Shown one piece after another: positions 22,399 through 36,100 of a stretch of DNA of 64,000 bases; position 1 is the stretch's first letter; the number at the start of each line of letters is the position of its first letter. Source of the stretch: Labyrinthula sp. Ha (taxonomy: Eukaryota; Sar; Bigyra; Labyrinthulida; Labyrinthulaceae); assembly GCA_015227615.1 (NCBI GenBank), contig JAALGZ010000005.1, positions 1,798,001 to 1,862,000 on the forward strand. The letters are read 5' to 3'. Under the pieces are notes generated by a model. That model saw only the letters and a list, made by a program, of their open reading frames with translations, made no database searches and had not been told where the DNA came from. Both the position numbers and the translations under genes were made by a program.

Positions 22399-24390
22399 TT
22401 AGTCCTAAGTTGGTTAAGAACTTCTTTGTTTTCAGACATAATCTTGAATGTACTCAGTTAGTACTACCTTGTTCTTCCTAATCTTTATGATTACCTGTAA
22501 CATCTTTTCAAGGTCAAAATAATAATGCTTATAGCCTTAGTCACTCAAAGAAGAAACTAATCGATATTACTGCGAAAAAATAATATTGAGAACCTTATAT
22601 CTACCATTAGTTTTCCCCAATATCATCCGTTATAAGGGTTGAATTCTTCCTTTCCATTTTCATTTTCTTTAGTCTCATTTGCTCAGTATTACAAATCTGG
22701 ACAAAGCTATTGAGCTCAGTTTCTACCTTTGTCGGAGATCTGTATAGTGAAGACGACAGTTTAACCCTTTACGTTTGTTAACATAAACCTGTCTTCTGAT
22801 TTGTGGTTCGAATTTTCTAGCTCGGGGTGAGAACAACCATATGCAGACCAGAACATTTAAAATTATCGCCAAATCTTTCTAGAAAATCCAATTTAAATTT
22901 ATTTTTCACTCTAGAGTAAAAAAGATACATATCTTGCTCACCTGTTAGTACCAAAATCTAACCTGTTATTTTTGATTGGAGCTTCCAGAAAATCTGGGAG
23001 TCCTCTTTTTCTTGGCAAATGCAAACCTTTCAGTTCTTGGCTTTTACTACTGAAACAATACTAAGACTAGTAGACATAAAAAACTATTTCAGTAATTCCT
23101 AGTTATGAGAACACTTATACCAGGTTTAGGTTTTAAGGGAGTTAATTGGGTCTACTGGCCTAACCCTACCGCGGGGATCTAATTACCAATAAGAGCTACG
23201 TGCTATATGTATTAATCTCTCCTAACTGTTCGTTATTAATTCTACTGTTAGCTTCCAATATTGTTTGTAATTCTATTGTTTGAGCGTCAGGATCCTTGAA
23301 TCTGGTTGCCTGGATTTGGTCGTTGCTAAATTGCCCAAAATACAGAAACTAAAATTGAGAAAATTGTGCAAATTGAGGGAGAAGAAGCTTGATCTGGCTT
23401 TTCTGCATCACCGATCTTTTCTACTGTGTATTCCTTGCTTTGTCGTGGTCTTGGTGTCTCTTGGAGTGATATTGCTCTGTTTTTTGTGCGAAATCTGACG
23501 TTTTGAGGGGCTCTGTTGAAGGTAGGAATTTGTGGTCCAATCTTGGCTTTGTTGGGGAGACGCTTGGAAGGAGCTGCGTTACATTCTGCTGCTATCTTTT
23601 TGAGTTCTCTGAAAAGTTTGAGCATGTAATTTGATGGTGGTTCTTCGGATTTGAAGGAGTGTTTCATTTTCTTTTCAGTGTTCCAGCTGTGGCATCGTTC
23701 CTTGACCTTTTCTCTGGAGCTTTTCTTGGACTATGTGGTCTGCTGGTATCATGGCTTTATTGTCTGGTAGTTTGGGTATATTTTCCTGTCCTGTTTGGAT
23801 TTTGCTTGCTCCCTTGGTATCTTGCTGGTTTTTCTGGGTTCGTTGTTGAATGAGCTGTATCCTCTGGCGACTCTTGATTTCTTGTACAAGCGGCGTTTCT
23901 CTGTATTTTCTATGACTACCTTGTTTATTGTCATTTCTTTCCTAAACAACAATAGTTTTCTGTATTTTCATTCCGGGCAATTTGCATACAACACCATTTT
24001 GCAGGCAACCAGTTTCAGGATCCTGTCGCTTCTTCCGTCCGTGTCCGTTACTTGACTAGCAAGTGCATCACACAGGGAAGTTGCTACGCCCTTCGCATTC
24101 TTCAGGCAGTTTTGAAAAAACCACCTTCCTGAATCCGGACTGACGTTCACCATCCGCTGTAAGCGTTGCATTCCCTCCTTGTGCAGTTCCTGTATCATTA
24201 AAATTTCAGTTTCTTTAGAAAGGTGTTGTACGTAGCTGCACTTAAAGGCAGTTAGACCACCAACATTCACACTCACCAACTTGGGAAAGTGTTTCAGTCG
24301 GCTCGCAGCCCCTGGGACTTCTTTCGAAGGAGTAGAAAGGTCGCTACTCTGAAAACTTTGCTTTTCGCTTCGTCCTTGACGTTGTTTTCA
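22399..24390 (-). mobile_element. Decayed non-LTR retrotransposon (LINE), minus strand
   Basis: Three pieces lie in the order expected of LINE ORF2 read on the minus strand. (1) 24390-23968: apurinic-endonuclease N-terminus, LVSVNVGGLTAFKCSYVQHL then EILMIQELHKEG, resembling N-x-N-G-L ... D-I-L-x-x-Q-E, and later GVATSLCDAL and VTDTDGRSDRI. (2) 23667-23326: linker typical of the zone between endonuclease and reverse transcriptase, LFRELKKIAAECNAAPSKR, then Pro/Arg-rich sequence and KEYTVEKIGDAEKPDQ. (3) 22765-22599: SLYRSPTKVETELNSFVQI then EQMRLKKMKMERK, resembling the palm region after the catalytic A/Y-x-D-D box, which is itself lost. Frames change between pieces and several stops intervene, so it is dead. 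Boundaries are approximate; no poly(A) end or target-site duplication was identified. The opposite-strand hydrophobic frames here are shadows. Confidence 0.55.
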
Positions 24391-24508
24391 CAAGCCCAAA
24401 ATTTAACACTTATACCATTAGTAGTTTTTCGTTTGAACTGTAATATAGCCGTACGGGAAACCAACGGATTTCATTCTCTCATGTTCTCTAAAAGAATTAG
24501 GGCAGTAA

Positions 24509-24516
24509 TGACGTCA
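24509..24516. promoter_or_regulatory. TGACGTCA palindrome upstream of p23
   Basis: A perfect 8-bp CRE/bZIP-type palindrome lies 87 bp before the p23 start codon. This site binds bZIP factors in many eukaryotes; use in this organism is an inference from position. Confidence 0.25.
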
Positions 24517-24570
24517 TCAATTAGTATCCTTATGCTGACCTATTTGGCCACTTTTTCAAACGACAACGCT

Positions 24571-24578
24571 TTCCAGAA
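24571..24578 (+). promoter_or_regulatory. Heat-shock-element-like TTCCAGAA before p23
   Basis: TTCnnGAA, the two-unit core of a heat shock element, lies 25 bp upstream of the start codon of a co-chaperone gene. Functional heat shock elements usually have three or more units, and a third is not clear here, so this is weak evidence. Confidence 0.2.
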
Positions 24579-24602
24579 AATTTACAAATCAAAAACCAAG
24601 AA

Positions 24603-25233
24603 ATGACTTTAACGCGTATATAAACCAACTGCACCTAACGATTCTTAGCAACTGTGAAATGGGCACAAAGAAAAAACTCGCTTTTCCTTACTATCGATGT
24701 TCCTGATATTGACAAGGAAACAGCAAAGATAGAACTCACCGAAAAGAAACTGAGTGCATTTTCACAAATCCTTAATTTTAGACTTTGAAGGGAAAAGCGG
24801 AGAGAAAGAGTACAAGGTAGAAATAGATTTTTTGAAAGAAATCGATGTTAAGAATGAAGAAACAAAGTATCAGGTTAAGGACAGAGGAGTATCTTTTTTT
24901 CTGATCAAGCAGGAAGAAGAAAGGTGGTCAAGGCTTTATGAAGATAAGACTTTGAATCGGGCAAATGTTAAAGTAGACTTTGACAAATGGATTGATTCTG
25001 ATGAAGAGGATGGGAAAGATTTTAATGTTGATGGTATGGAGGGTATGCCTGGCGGTATGGCTGGAATGCCCGGTATGGAGAATATGGACATGTCAAAAAT
25101 GATGGAGCAGATGAAAGAGATGCAAGGAGATATTGGGGAAGAAGAAGTTTCTTCTGGTGAAGAAGATGAGAGTGATTTACCTGATTCGGACGATGAAGAA
25201 CCAAAAGTCGAAGAAACGTCGGAGAAAAAGTAA
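24603..25233 (+). CDS. p23/Sba1 Hsp90 co-chaperone
   Basis: Co-chaperone that binds ATP-bound Hsp90 and stabilises client complexes in the cytosol. Three exons give 189 aa: 24603-24615 (only 13 nt), 24649-24753 and 24782-25233, with introns of 33 and 28 nt. The tiny first exon is needed because the conserved N-terminus has no ATG; joining it yields MTLTPTVKWAQRKNSLFLTI, the usual p23 start. The second junction gives LTEKKL-NFEGKSGEKEYKV. The CS domain continues through KYQVKDRGVSFFLIKQEEE and WSRLYEDKT, followed by DFDKWIDSDEED. The tail is Gly/Met-rich (GMPGGMAGMPGMENMDMSKM) and then strongly acidic, as in other p23 proteins. It converges on the kinase gene with 59 bp between. Confidence 0.93.
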
Positions 25234-25292
25234 AAAGGTATTTTTAATCTGTTAACCTTTTTTTTTCTATGATACAAAGTAAATATACTTTT

Positions 25293-26274
25293 CTACAGTT
25301 CTTTCAAGGGGTCAATTCTAAAGTAATTGTGACTCAAAGATGCAGAACAACTGATTCTCTTTGCTGGATTCAACCTTAACATCTCCTTTAATAAGTTTCT
25401 TCCTTCTTGAGGAATTGACTTGTGAAACCTCTTCGCATATTTTGCATCTAAATCTGTTTCAGATACTTCCCAGTTCGGAAATTTGGAGTTGTAACCCCTC
25501 CAAGATGTTAACCCAGGTATGGTTTCTTCACATGGCGTTCCCAAAAACTGAAAAATTGTAAATAATTGTCCGATCTCACATTCTGCGGCAAACATCGCGT
25601 TAAATCTTTTGTCTGCTATTTCCCCAAAAATTGTTCCAACACTCCACATATCCAAAGCTAGTCCATACGTCTTACAATTCAATAATACTTCTGGTGCTCT
25701 GTACCATAGAGTAACTACTTCATGCGTATATTTTTTCATAGGAATCATGTAATATCTGCTTAAGCCAAAATCAGCTAGTTTTAACCTCGGGATTTTTCCT
25801 GGCTTAATGAGAATGTTGTGCGGTTTCAGATCACGATGAAAAATTTTACGAACATGACAGTGTTCTAGTCCAAGTAAAAGCTGATACATTAAGTGCTGCA
25901 CTTCCATTGCGTTCAAAGGACTCTTTCTAGAAACCATGTATTTTCTCAAATCTGAATTCACCCACTCGAACACCAAATAGACTCTCTGGGGATCCAAAAC
26001 GTGGTGGAAGTCGTATAGCTTAACGACATTAGGGTGGTCTAAGTTCATTAAAAATGAAACTTCTCGCAATGTAGTTGCGGGAAGACCTTCAATGTCATCA
26101 CTTATCCGTACTTTTTTCAAAGCTACTAATCTGCCTGTTTTCATACATTTGGCTTTGTACACCATTCCATATGTTCCTGAGAATAAAGATATGAGATAAC
26201 ATACCTTCACCTATTGGTTTATCCACTTTCTGGTAGTTTCGCAGGAAATCATCTTCTTTTGCTTGCTTCACCAT
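25293..26274 (-). CDS. Cyclin-dependent-kinase-like Ser/Thr kinase
   Basis: CMGC-group protein kinase related to CDKs. Exons 26274-26205 and 26176-25293 are joined across a 28-nt intron (GTATGT...TCTCAG) at the glycine loop, giving IGEG-TYGMVYKAK and 317 aa. It has VALKK (43-45 Lys), a PSTAIRE-position helix reading PATTLRE (56-62), catalytic HRDLKPHN (137-144), DFG (159-161), activation-loop Thr174 in THEVVTLWYRAPE, and DMWSVGTIFGEI. The PATTLRE variant resembles P-x-T-x-L-R-E helices of CDKB- and CDK1-like kinases but does not settle the class. Start: the frame is open upstream to 26358 without another ATG, so I use the ATG at 26274; a further 5' exon is possible. C-terminus ends normally (YFRIDPLKEL). 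Confidence 0.88.
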
Positions 26275-26358
26275 TGCTGCCTTGTCGCGGACGTTTGCTT
26301 TGTAATTAGAAACGGTCTTGTTTTGGGAGCTTTGCCATTTGCCTAGTATTTTGGGCAA

Positions 26359-29300
26359 TTCTAGATATGCAGATTAGCCATCTGACTCGAATTTTTGAGA
26401 ATGACAATTGTCAACTATGACTGGTTGACCCGGGAATATTGACACCAAACTTTTGTAATATAGTACTTGCAATAAACTAGGCCTATTGTACTAGAACCTA
26501 GTTAAACGTTGAGATACGAAGCTACTTTGCTATAAACTAACCGTTAAGTTTTATCATATTCTGAAAGAAAGTGCACAGATAAAGACACAATAAGCCTGCT
26601 CTGTATATACTAATGGTCTTGAAACCATAACAAAAGGCATTATGAAATATATTGCACTAATTGTAAAGAATTTTCTATATGTTTCAAACAATCCAGGCAG
26701 AAAAAAAAACTTCGAGACGCGACAGTAACTTAGTCCGGATTGTCCAGGAAAGTTTGAAGGAACTAAAACACGTTGCGCTTCCTCCCTATCCGGAAAGCGA
26801 TTATAATCGGAAAACAGGTGTTTAAAAGCAAAATATACTAATTAAAATGCATCATTCGAGGGGGTCCATTGCTTAAAATAGAACAACAAAGCTACACGTC
26901 TAGTCATCATCCTAAGAGAAGAAGCAATCTTACGAGTTTCTGTGGTCACACACCATGTGACATGAGCTTTAAATCTTGCCTCTATACTACCTAGATCAAT
27001 AATTGCAATCATAGGAAGAAAAAAGTCAAGTTTTATAAACTTGGGACCGTGAGCAGCAATACAGCGGTCCTAGGAGCAACCCACTTGAAATTCAAGATAA
27101 GTTGAAGGAAAAAACTCCATTTAGCAAGGTTCTGGTCAACAGAAAAAATATAAAGCCATTTCTAAGACATAAAACATGAGAAGTATAAACTAATGAAATT
27201 CTATTATAGCTTGACCCATTTGGTAGGTTCCATTGAAGAAAAAACATCCATTTTTTGGAGCACTGCCAAAAGTAATAATCAGCATGATAAAGTCTTCTTC
27301 AAGCGGTAGAAAATGGGATGTAAGATGGAAAGATTCGAAGTTCCAAGGGTTTCGAGTAGTTATTTATCTAGCAGAAATAAAGGGGGTTTACTCTAATAAA
27401 TAGTACACGTAGCATGTCTTCCCTAAACCTTTGCTTTGTCTAAAACCTAATAATAATACAAGGTCTAATAAATGAACTGTGATAAGTGATACCCTTGGAT
27501 TATTTTTAAAAAATAAGCTGTGGGAAGTCTTAGATTATAAAATAGGTTTATTGAACGTTGCAATGATCTCAGAGAAAGGCTCATATATGGTCGACCCTCA
27601 GAGGTGGTCCTAGAAACTAAAGCTATTATGTTTAAACCATGTTTTCTCTTTCAGTGAGCTTATTACTTAAAAATTGACTGACCAGATATACTTAAGTTAA
27701 CTACTTATATTTTAATCTATTTTACGCCGAGACATCTTTATATATAATAAGTAGGCCCAATGAATGACAAACAACCTATCTATGTTTAATATCTTGGTTA
27801 GGATTCTAAAATGAATTACTTCTGACCTGAAAATTTTAGTAGGTAATATGCTACTTACCGCTCTTATATTTTTTGATAAATGTGTTTCAGAGTTTAAAAG
27901 CATGTTGTTGGGTTAAGTTTGCGCATGTGTATAAAAATAATAGATTCCAACAGGCGGCTCTATAAAGGTTAATACCCTTGAAAACCATCCTTCAGTATCT
28001 CATTTTTGCGTTGAGCCTTTTCAGGCCAAATTAGAGACTCTAATCTTGGTGGCGTTTCCATGAAATTCTTTGAACCTAACCCGCTATTACATGCATGAAA
28101 AACAGGAAATTGTATATGACGTATATCTTCAGAGAATTATATATTTGTCATTTATTCTTTGGTTCTAAGGCCAATAAATTGGTAGCACCTTTCACAATAG
28201 TTGAAAACTAATCAATATTGCCGGGAGTTTTCTATGAAGGGAATACAGATGTTAGTTCTGAATTTGAGATTCCAAATTAACTCACGTCAATTCTAATATC
28301 TTGAAGTGATTTAAAAAAAGAAAAAAGAATATTAAAAATTTTCCAAGTGAAATGATAGCCTCCCAAGTGGTTGCAAAAGAATTAATGATGCTTTCATGCA
28401 CAAGGGTTTTTACAGCATAAACAATGATAAATATACTCCTTCTTGAAATTTATCCTAACAATGGCTGTTTTATATTAGTCATTTAAAGGTATCTTGGCTG
28501 GTTATTTTTATTATTATTTATTAAATATTGTAAATAGCATTACATAAAACACAGATTTTAACTAGTCACCCCCTAGTCCTTAATTTATTTAACCGATTAT
28601 TAAAAGAAAAGTAATCCAGCTCAACAAGGAAAAACATTTAGATAGTTTACATACCCTATGCAAAGAATAATAAGAGAGATCATATACCTTATGTTTCCTA
28701 TATATTTCTCCTGACTTGGATCCTAGACCGGTTTATCTTTGATAACTGGTTTTGCAAAAGACTTATATGTTGAGAAGACGGGCTCCTCTAACTGAGTAGA
28801 TGAAAGATTGTGAAACTTAAATTAGACGTTAATGTCTACATTAGCTAAGAAATGTTTTAAGAAATATTTGGAGTTAAGATTATTTACTTAGAAAGCCAAC
28901 AATATTTTGATATTTGCTCATTACTACTGTGGTACGTACTAGAGGATATCACTACTCTTATCCTTGAAAAAGATAAAACACAGGAAATAGGAATGTGAAT
29001 CTCTGAACGGAACTCATAATGCTGAAATCCTGCACTACATAAGGTTATCTAGTTTAAATTTGGAGAAATAGTTTTTCTAAGTTTTATTTTCATGACACTT
29101 ATATTCAAGTAAAATTTCAAGTATCGCACCCCAATTCTCTCTTCAGATACAAGATAATTTTATACTTGTTATATAGATTCCAAGACTCTGTCATGTCCTA
29201 GTTACTTTATGCTAAATTACATGGGCTGAATATTCTTTCCAATTTTGAAAGGAAATATCGTTTGAAATATATAGTTCAACACACATAAATGGGTACCAAA

Positions 29301-32300
29301 CTATTTCACTTGTTTGTTTAATGACCTGTTATCATGTTTTGAATTAGTTACGTCCGGATTTTCCCTAAAATATCAAATAGAAAAAGGCCGCAATGTAGGG
29401 AATCTCCGACTTTGCATTCCCAGGATTATAGATTTTCTGCTCCAGATGTAATCACTAGCCCTAGATTCGTTATCTTGGTTTAAACATACAGATACATCAG
29501 GCTATACACTTAAGCTAAAAATCTGGAAATGTAAAACAACGACAACCAGGGGTTGTAACGATTAAATTTTAATACATATATTTTCATATGTTAAGTACGC
29601 AACATATCATCATTGCAGGTAGGAATAGTCTGTAGAGCACTTTGATACATATTACCAATATTTTCAATAGTTAAACTGCATGATCATTTGTACCATGAAA
29701 GCTATATTATTCAAAGTGCATCCGGTGCATTTTGGGGGCTTCGGTTCATAATACTACGGATTGCAAAGTACATTAAAATTTGTAATGTGCGAAGTCATCT
29801 GAAGATACTAAAATATGCATTAATTCTTTATACTTTCTACAAATAAATTCAAGTTTAAATTTTCAAGAAATATATATATATATATTATTTTGAAAATAGA
29901 AGGAAAAGATAAAATTTCAGCATTTCTTGCTTTTAAACTTTCATTTTGTAGCTTGTTATTATTAGGCTCTCGTGTTCAATCTTTTTAATTATTTATTTGT
30001 TGAAATAATCTACATATTCTTATTAGCTGAAGAGTCGTGTATCTTACAATTGTATTTGTTTATTTAACAGCACAAAACAAATAATTCACCTCATCAAGAG
30101 CTTCATAAATACGCATTAATATAAAGTCTTATTGAAGACCCTAGTCACCCTTATCACATTATTGCTGTTAAGCGTCAAAATCAACGCTTTTTCTTCATCT
30201 TACATAAACCATGCAGTTTTACAATTTTTTGGTTTCTTTTCAAATAAAATACATTGAATTTGAATCGCAACGATGTTATATGCGACAAAAAAGATGTTTC
30301 ATTGCATAAAGTGTTTTTCCATTTTATTACATCACATTAGTATATGCATATATAATGAAACATTCTACACTACTTTCAAGACAGTTAATAAACAAGTTAC
30401 GCGGCTCTAGTATAAGATATGTTGTTTTCAGAGTCAAATGTTATTACTTGAGAATTTCAAGAATAGATCATTAATGAATTATCCGGTTCTTTTTCTTTTT
30501 TAATCTACCAAAACTAATTCTATGCCTCCTTGTTATCAAATTTTAGAAGATACGAAACTGCTTCTTGATTACTCTAATATTATTACTCTTATAGTTAATA
30601 GTTCCAAGCGAATAACAGCTTTCAAATTAACTGTGGGGCCCTAGGGAAATCAATTCCATAATAGCTTCAGTTTGAAAACATGAAACATAGCCCCATCATT
30701 ACTAGATATTTAAGCTCTGTGGTACTTCTCTTCTAAGCTCAAGGATGCAACTTTTTACTTATTATGTTCAACTGTTTACTGTACGAATAAAACCTTCGCT
30801 TCAAAAGGGGGAGTGCGTCTATATGCTTATTTTGTAGGGGCAGGTACATATAGAAACTGGCTCAAGTAGCCTGAAATCTTCAGCAATATTAGAATAATCT
30901 CAACTTGGAAATTTGAATGCGATTTTATTGACTCTAGGGGAATATTAGAGTTCTTGAAACTGGGGAAGTTACAAACCATCAAGACGAACTTGGTTGAACA
31001 GAGCTTTCAAATAAGTTAAATTGGAAATCGTTACTTGAATTTGTAACATAGAGATTATTAGAACATTATGTGAAAGAGATGTTGTAAGCAAATGTAGGGT
31101 TAATAGCTGAAATTACGTAGAAATATATATTGAAAACCCATTGCCAAATTGTTGTTATATTAATGGTTAAGCATTAATTTACCTAGGATCTAGAATACCT
31201 CATTCATCAAACTGGTCTCTATTTGAAATTATGTATTATGGTTATTTTAGTGCACTAGGTATTGAAATTTTCCTTGAAACAAGACCTTACAAAACCAGCT
31301 CTGAAATTACCTCTAAGGTTTACTGAAAACCAATATTTGGGTAAAAGTGGAATTAGCTTAATGAACTTAATAGAGGAAGGAAAAGCTACGGCAAAACCAG
31401 TCCCGTTTATCATAATTACCAATGAACTCATATCTCTAAAGTTATTTGACAAGTTAAAAGCAGAATTTCAAAGTTTTGAACTTATAGTTTACCAAGAGTA
31501 CCATTCCACAATTGGAAGGGGCGGAGGTATTTATTATTGGAAGTTTGAGTCTAAAATTTAAGTAGAATAATTTACAATCCTCATCCAGTGGTACTATGTA
31601 GGCAATAGATTTTAGCTTGTTTTCTTACTATATATACGACTTAAGTCTTTTTAGAGGCATTAACCTCCAAGAACTGAAGGTAATGCATTTTATTAGTTAA
31701 ACGAACCACATGATTATTCAAAAAGAAGATCTTATTTTTCATTGAACACCTGAAATAACTTTTAGTAAATTAATATCCAATAATTATTAGAGCCACTCTT
31801 GTGGTAGGTACAAGATTGGTGCCGGGGTTCTATCTTGTTGTTGTTTTTTTTTTGGGGGGGGGCACTTGGAGGTTGGAAACCCTTCGGTCTTACAAGGAGG
31901 ATATACCTGACTCAAAACCCCTTCTTGATCTTATTATTATTATTCACTTGAGTAGTCCCATTAAATATCAGTTCCACACATCATTTTTTTTATGATTCTA
32001 TGATTTACTTTATTTGATTCTTAACTTAAAGTAAAAATACACTGCAACTAATTATTTTGTTGCTTATATTTTTAATCGTTTTTTTTTGAGAAATAATGAT
32101 ACAGCTGAGAGCGTAAGGTCGAATGAGCATGGTAAAGAATTTCCAACAGAGAACACTGCTCAATGAATTTGTTCTGCTTCTATTGAAATCTTACAAAATA
32201 TGGTGTCCAAGATAATCTTGGTGTTTTGTTCTGTTTATACAACATCCAACTTAACTTCTCATTTTAAACTAAGGTTTTGTTTCCATGACACAAAATCTTC

Positions 32301-33126
32301 CTTTTTCTTTGTTATACAACTAGTTCATGCGCTTTTCCAGGAATCTAACCTTTTCAAAAGTGGGTTTGCTATTTTATTTTTATAGTTTATAGAATTAATT
32401 ATACACAGGCTCAGGTAAATTTCCAATGTAATTTTTTATGTTCAAAAATAGCTCTAAGTCCTGCGAGCACTATCACATGGGGTCCAGAGCCCTTTGTCGC
32501 ACCAGTTCTCCTGTGTATACCAGTTTATTCTAGACTAAGAATATTTAGGATTAAAAAAAATAAAGTTTTAAACAACGGACGTTAAGTTAAAGTTTAACAT
32601 ATTTCCTGATATTTAAAACAACTACCAGAATCATTTATGGGTATATATAACCAAAATGTACCTTTTGGTACAGTATGGGAACCTAGCACATAGACATCTA
32701 TGTATCTTTGACTTTCAGGAATAAACTTTAACCTTAAACAGGCACTTTATTTATCTATTCCCATACAATTAAGTTTTTAGTAGTGTATTATGGAGTTTAG
32801 ATGATTCGACTGACAGGTGGAACAAACAAGCCAGAGGTTAACTAAACATTATATAATGTGTAAACAGCTGGTATATATGGTAAAAATGATTATAATAAGA
32901 TTAAACAGGCTGTTTCTAAGTTATATAACAGAAAGTTTGAAGTTTGGGAAAGCGTAATCCTGCGGTTAATATTGAAAACAGATATAACGCTCTCAATACG
33001 ATACTGAATTACCATAACACACGGTTTTTTTTTTTTTGCTGAAAGTCCTATCTAGTATGAACTATATGTACTATTAGACCGTTACACTGTTCTGGCAGGG
33101 ATAAACTCTAGGAAATATAGTTCATT
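26359..33126. other. Gene desert
   Basis: Almost 6.8 kb with no recognised gene. A TA microsatellite lies near 29871-29885. Frames at 27712-27903 (minus) and 31262-31561 (plus, 99 codons, containing AKPVPFIIITNELISLKLFD) have no known domain; the second has protein-like composition and no plausible start context. A T10 run directly followed by G9 lies at 31844-31862. Confidence 0.5.
31844..31862 (+). repeat. T10-G9 homopolymer junction
   Basis: Ten T followed at once by nine G in otherwise AT-rich sequence. Possibly a mutational hotspot or sequencing artefact. Confidence 0.6.
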
Positions 33127-36100
33127 ATGGATTCCATAGATCTAGATAGCCTTATGAAACTAAAAGGGCTCTTTGAAAAAGATGGAGAACTAGAAGAAGA
33201 CGAATTTGTAGATGCATTCTCAAACATCCTTGGTTCTACTTTATCAAGGAAGGAGTTAACTCAACTCTTCATGAAAGTAGATGCGAACTCAGATGGGGGA
33301 GTCGATTGGAATGAGTTTACAAATTATATGTTTTCAAGTAACATGACAAACACCTCAAGTGAGTTTTCAAAACATAGTGTTCTTGAGGACGAACCTTACA
33401 TTACCCTTCGAGAAAACTTGTTCTCTGTAGAAAGCAATAATCCCCCTGATGTCATATCGGATGCGGAAACAGTTGTCAGCATAAGTTTTAGTAGATCTCT
33501 AGGGTATATTATTACAGCTAACGAACAAGGAATAGTCAAGCTATGGCATCCCAGAACTTTAGTTCTACAAGAAACCATCAAAGTGTACAAATCTTTTCAA
33601 GATACCTCTGGTTTTGGAGTTCCTTATTCTCAAAAATCACGAAGCAAAGAGAGAACCAGGAAAAAGGATAATTTTAAGACTTATGGGCCTCGTCTGGGGT
33701 CGAATTATAAACCAAAGAGCCTCGTGACTGCAGTTGTTCATATGACCCACAGTAATAGATTAGCCGTGGCGTCAAGCGGGAATGGCGTTGTTTTTATAGA
33801 ATTGCAGACTGATTCTAGAATCATTTCAAACACAATTGAACCAACATCGCTAGCTTACAGTGTTCCAGTTTGTATAGATTATTATTTTGATCAGAACAGA
33901 CTTCAAGAAATTTTTGTAATTGGAACAGATGCAGGTACGCTGCACTTATATTTATTTTTTGATAAGTTTTGGCAAATATCTGAAAGAAAGATTCATCTTG
34001 GAGAAAAATATGTTTTCAAACTTCATAGAGATTACATCACCCAAGTTCATTATGTCAACGAACTCTCAAGCGTTGTATCTTGCTCCATGGATACCACTGT
34101 TAATGTATTTGATATTGACAGGAAAAAAACTAAACGTATTTTTAATCAACATAATTCGGCAGTATATACCTGTTGCTGGTGTGGTACGGTCAAGCTTCTA
34201 GCAAGCGCTGGACTAGAGAAAACAATTATCTTATGGAGTCCGTATTCAAAGTCGTCTGTTGCTACTTTAACTGGTCATACTGGAACAATAACTGGGTTGA
34301 TCTCAAACAATAATCATTTTGAACTGTTATCATTTGGAATAGAAAACTTGGTAAGAGTATGGGACTTGAGATCTCACAAATGCTTGCAAATATTGAACAT
34401 AAACTTTTGCCGGCTTAATTCTACACGAATGAATGTTTCCAACTCTGATGCCAATGGGTGTAACCAAAGTAACCGAAGTCCGTTTGTGCTAGTTCAAATA
34501 GAAAAGGAAGAACCGTATATTGCAAGTTATCTTCAGCAACTCAGACTGTACCCCAGGAAACCAAAAATAGCTGGAGTTTCAAGGAGCCACAATTTTCCAA
34601 TTGTTGCTGCATTATATAATCCTTACTTCTCCCAGGTAGTAAGTCTCTGTGAAAGTGGGTCACTCAAGATATGGGACTTTCCCTCAGGAAACCTCATTTC
34701 AAATTTTAGTTTAGTTTCTGATGCAGAGAAATTACAGAAGGTCAGCCTAGGGCATCTCAGACATACAGTTCCTGAGAAAATGTCTGTACAAAAAGTGGTG
34801 GAAGCTGATTCTACTCTTTGTGAAAAAATAACTTATGTAGATGCACTTTCTCAGGCTATTAAACAGACTCTAAGCCAAGAGAGGGAAGAACTCGATTACA
34901 GCAGGTGTTTTACAGCGATGTGTTTTGACAACTGTGGGCGCCGCATCATAACAGGATCGAATAATGGTGAAAACTTAAAGGTCTGGAACTTTTCCAACGG
35001 GAGCCTAATTAAAACGCTAATAAAAAAGCAGAAATATAGTTGTGGCGATAAATCAACTGGTCAACGCAGAAGTTCAAGTGTTGCAATTGTTAAGAAAAAC
35101 TCTGCAAAGAATCAAATTAATTACTTGTCGACCTCAGAAGTATGCTGTGTCATCTTTGCTGTATTGGGACAATCAGGCATTCATAGCAAGTTAATTATTG
35201 GTGCTGGATGGGATAGAAAAATCTATGTATGGAAGGATGAGACTGAAGATGGACCTAATTCAGGTAAGGTGAAGTACCACTCGTGTCTACCAAAACCTGA
35301 AGAAAAGTTTCTGGATTCAAAAAGTCACTTGGACGACATAAGTTCTTTATGCTTCATTCCACCGAATTCCGTTGCTTCTGCAGGAGCCTCAGGGGATGGG
35401 AAGATTCTAGTTTGGAACTTGTTTTCATCCCAACTATCACAGAAGTTTACATTTGACGAAGGAATCGCATCACTACACTACGTTACTCTTGAGAATGAAA
35501 AAAATGAAATTTCAGTGTTGCTTGCCGTCATGGACTCCGGTATTCTTGAGGTACTCCATGTTCCTACTGCCACAAGGATAGAAAGCTTATCCCTCACCAA
35601 TGGGAAACTAACAAAGATTGTTATTTGTTCTCACACCCTTTCAAAGCTGCTGCTATCAGCGGATGGGTTGGGGGTAGTTAGGTGTTGGGGCCTAAGAAAT
35701 TCATATGTACATGAATTGCAGGACCTGGCCTTCCTTTTTCCATACAGTGCTTTTAGTATAGGCAAGGGCTTGATTGTGTGTATTTCATACATTGATCGTC
35801 CATTGAATGATGAATCGTGCTGTTTGCTTGGTTTTGCTTCAGGTGATGTTTCTATAGTTACTTTAGTGGGTGAGCCTATTATTACATTTGGCGGACCTAA
35901 GACAAAGGTAAGAAAAGCACTGCCAAAAGTGAAGATTCAACCTGTTATAAGCGTTCTAGGTAAAGGTGATAGAAAGGCAAACATATCTTCAATTATTGAG
36001 TATAGCATCAGAAAGAAAAGAGTAAATTATGAAGCATCAATTGCCCCTGGAACTGTATGGTATCGCCTTAATAATGAAGAGATATCAGCAGTATTAACAA

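Noticed and set aside
23280-24606. Several plus-strand hydrophobic open frames
   Set aside because: They are complements of the LINE sense strand; their hydrophobicity comes from T-rich complement, with no start context or domain.
24936-25277. 113-codon minus-strand serine/proline-rich frame
   Set aside because: Complement of the acidic Gly/Met tail of p23.
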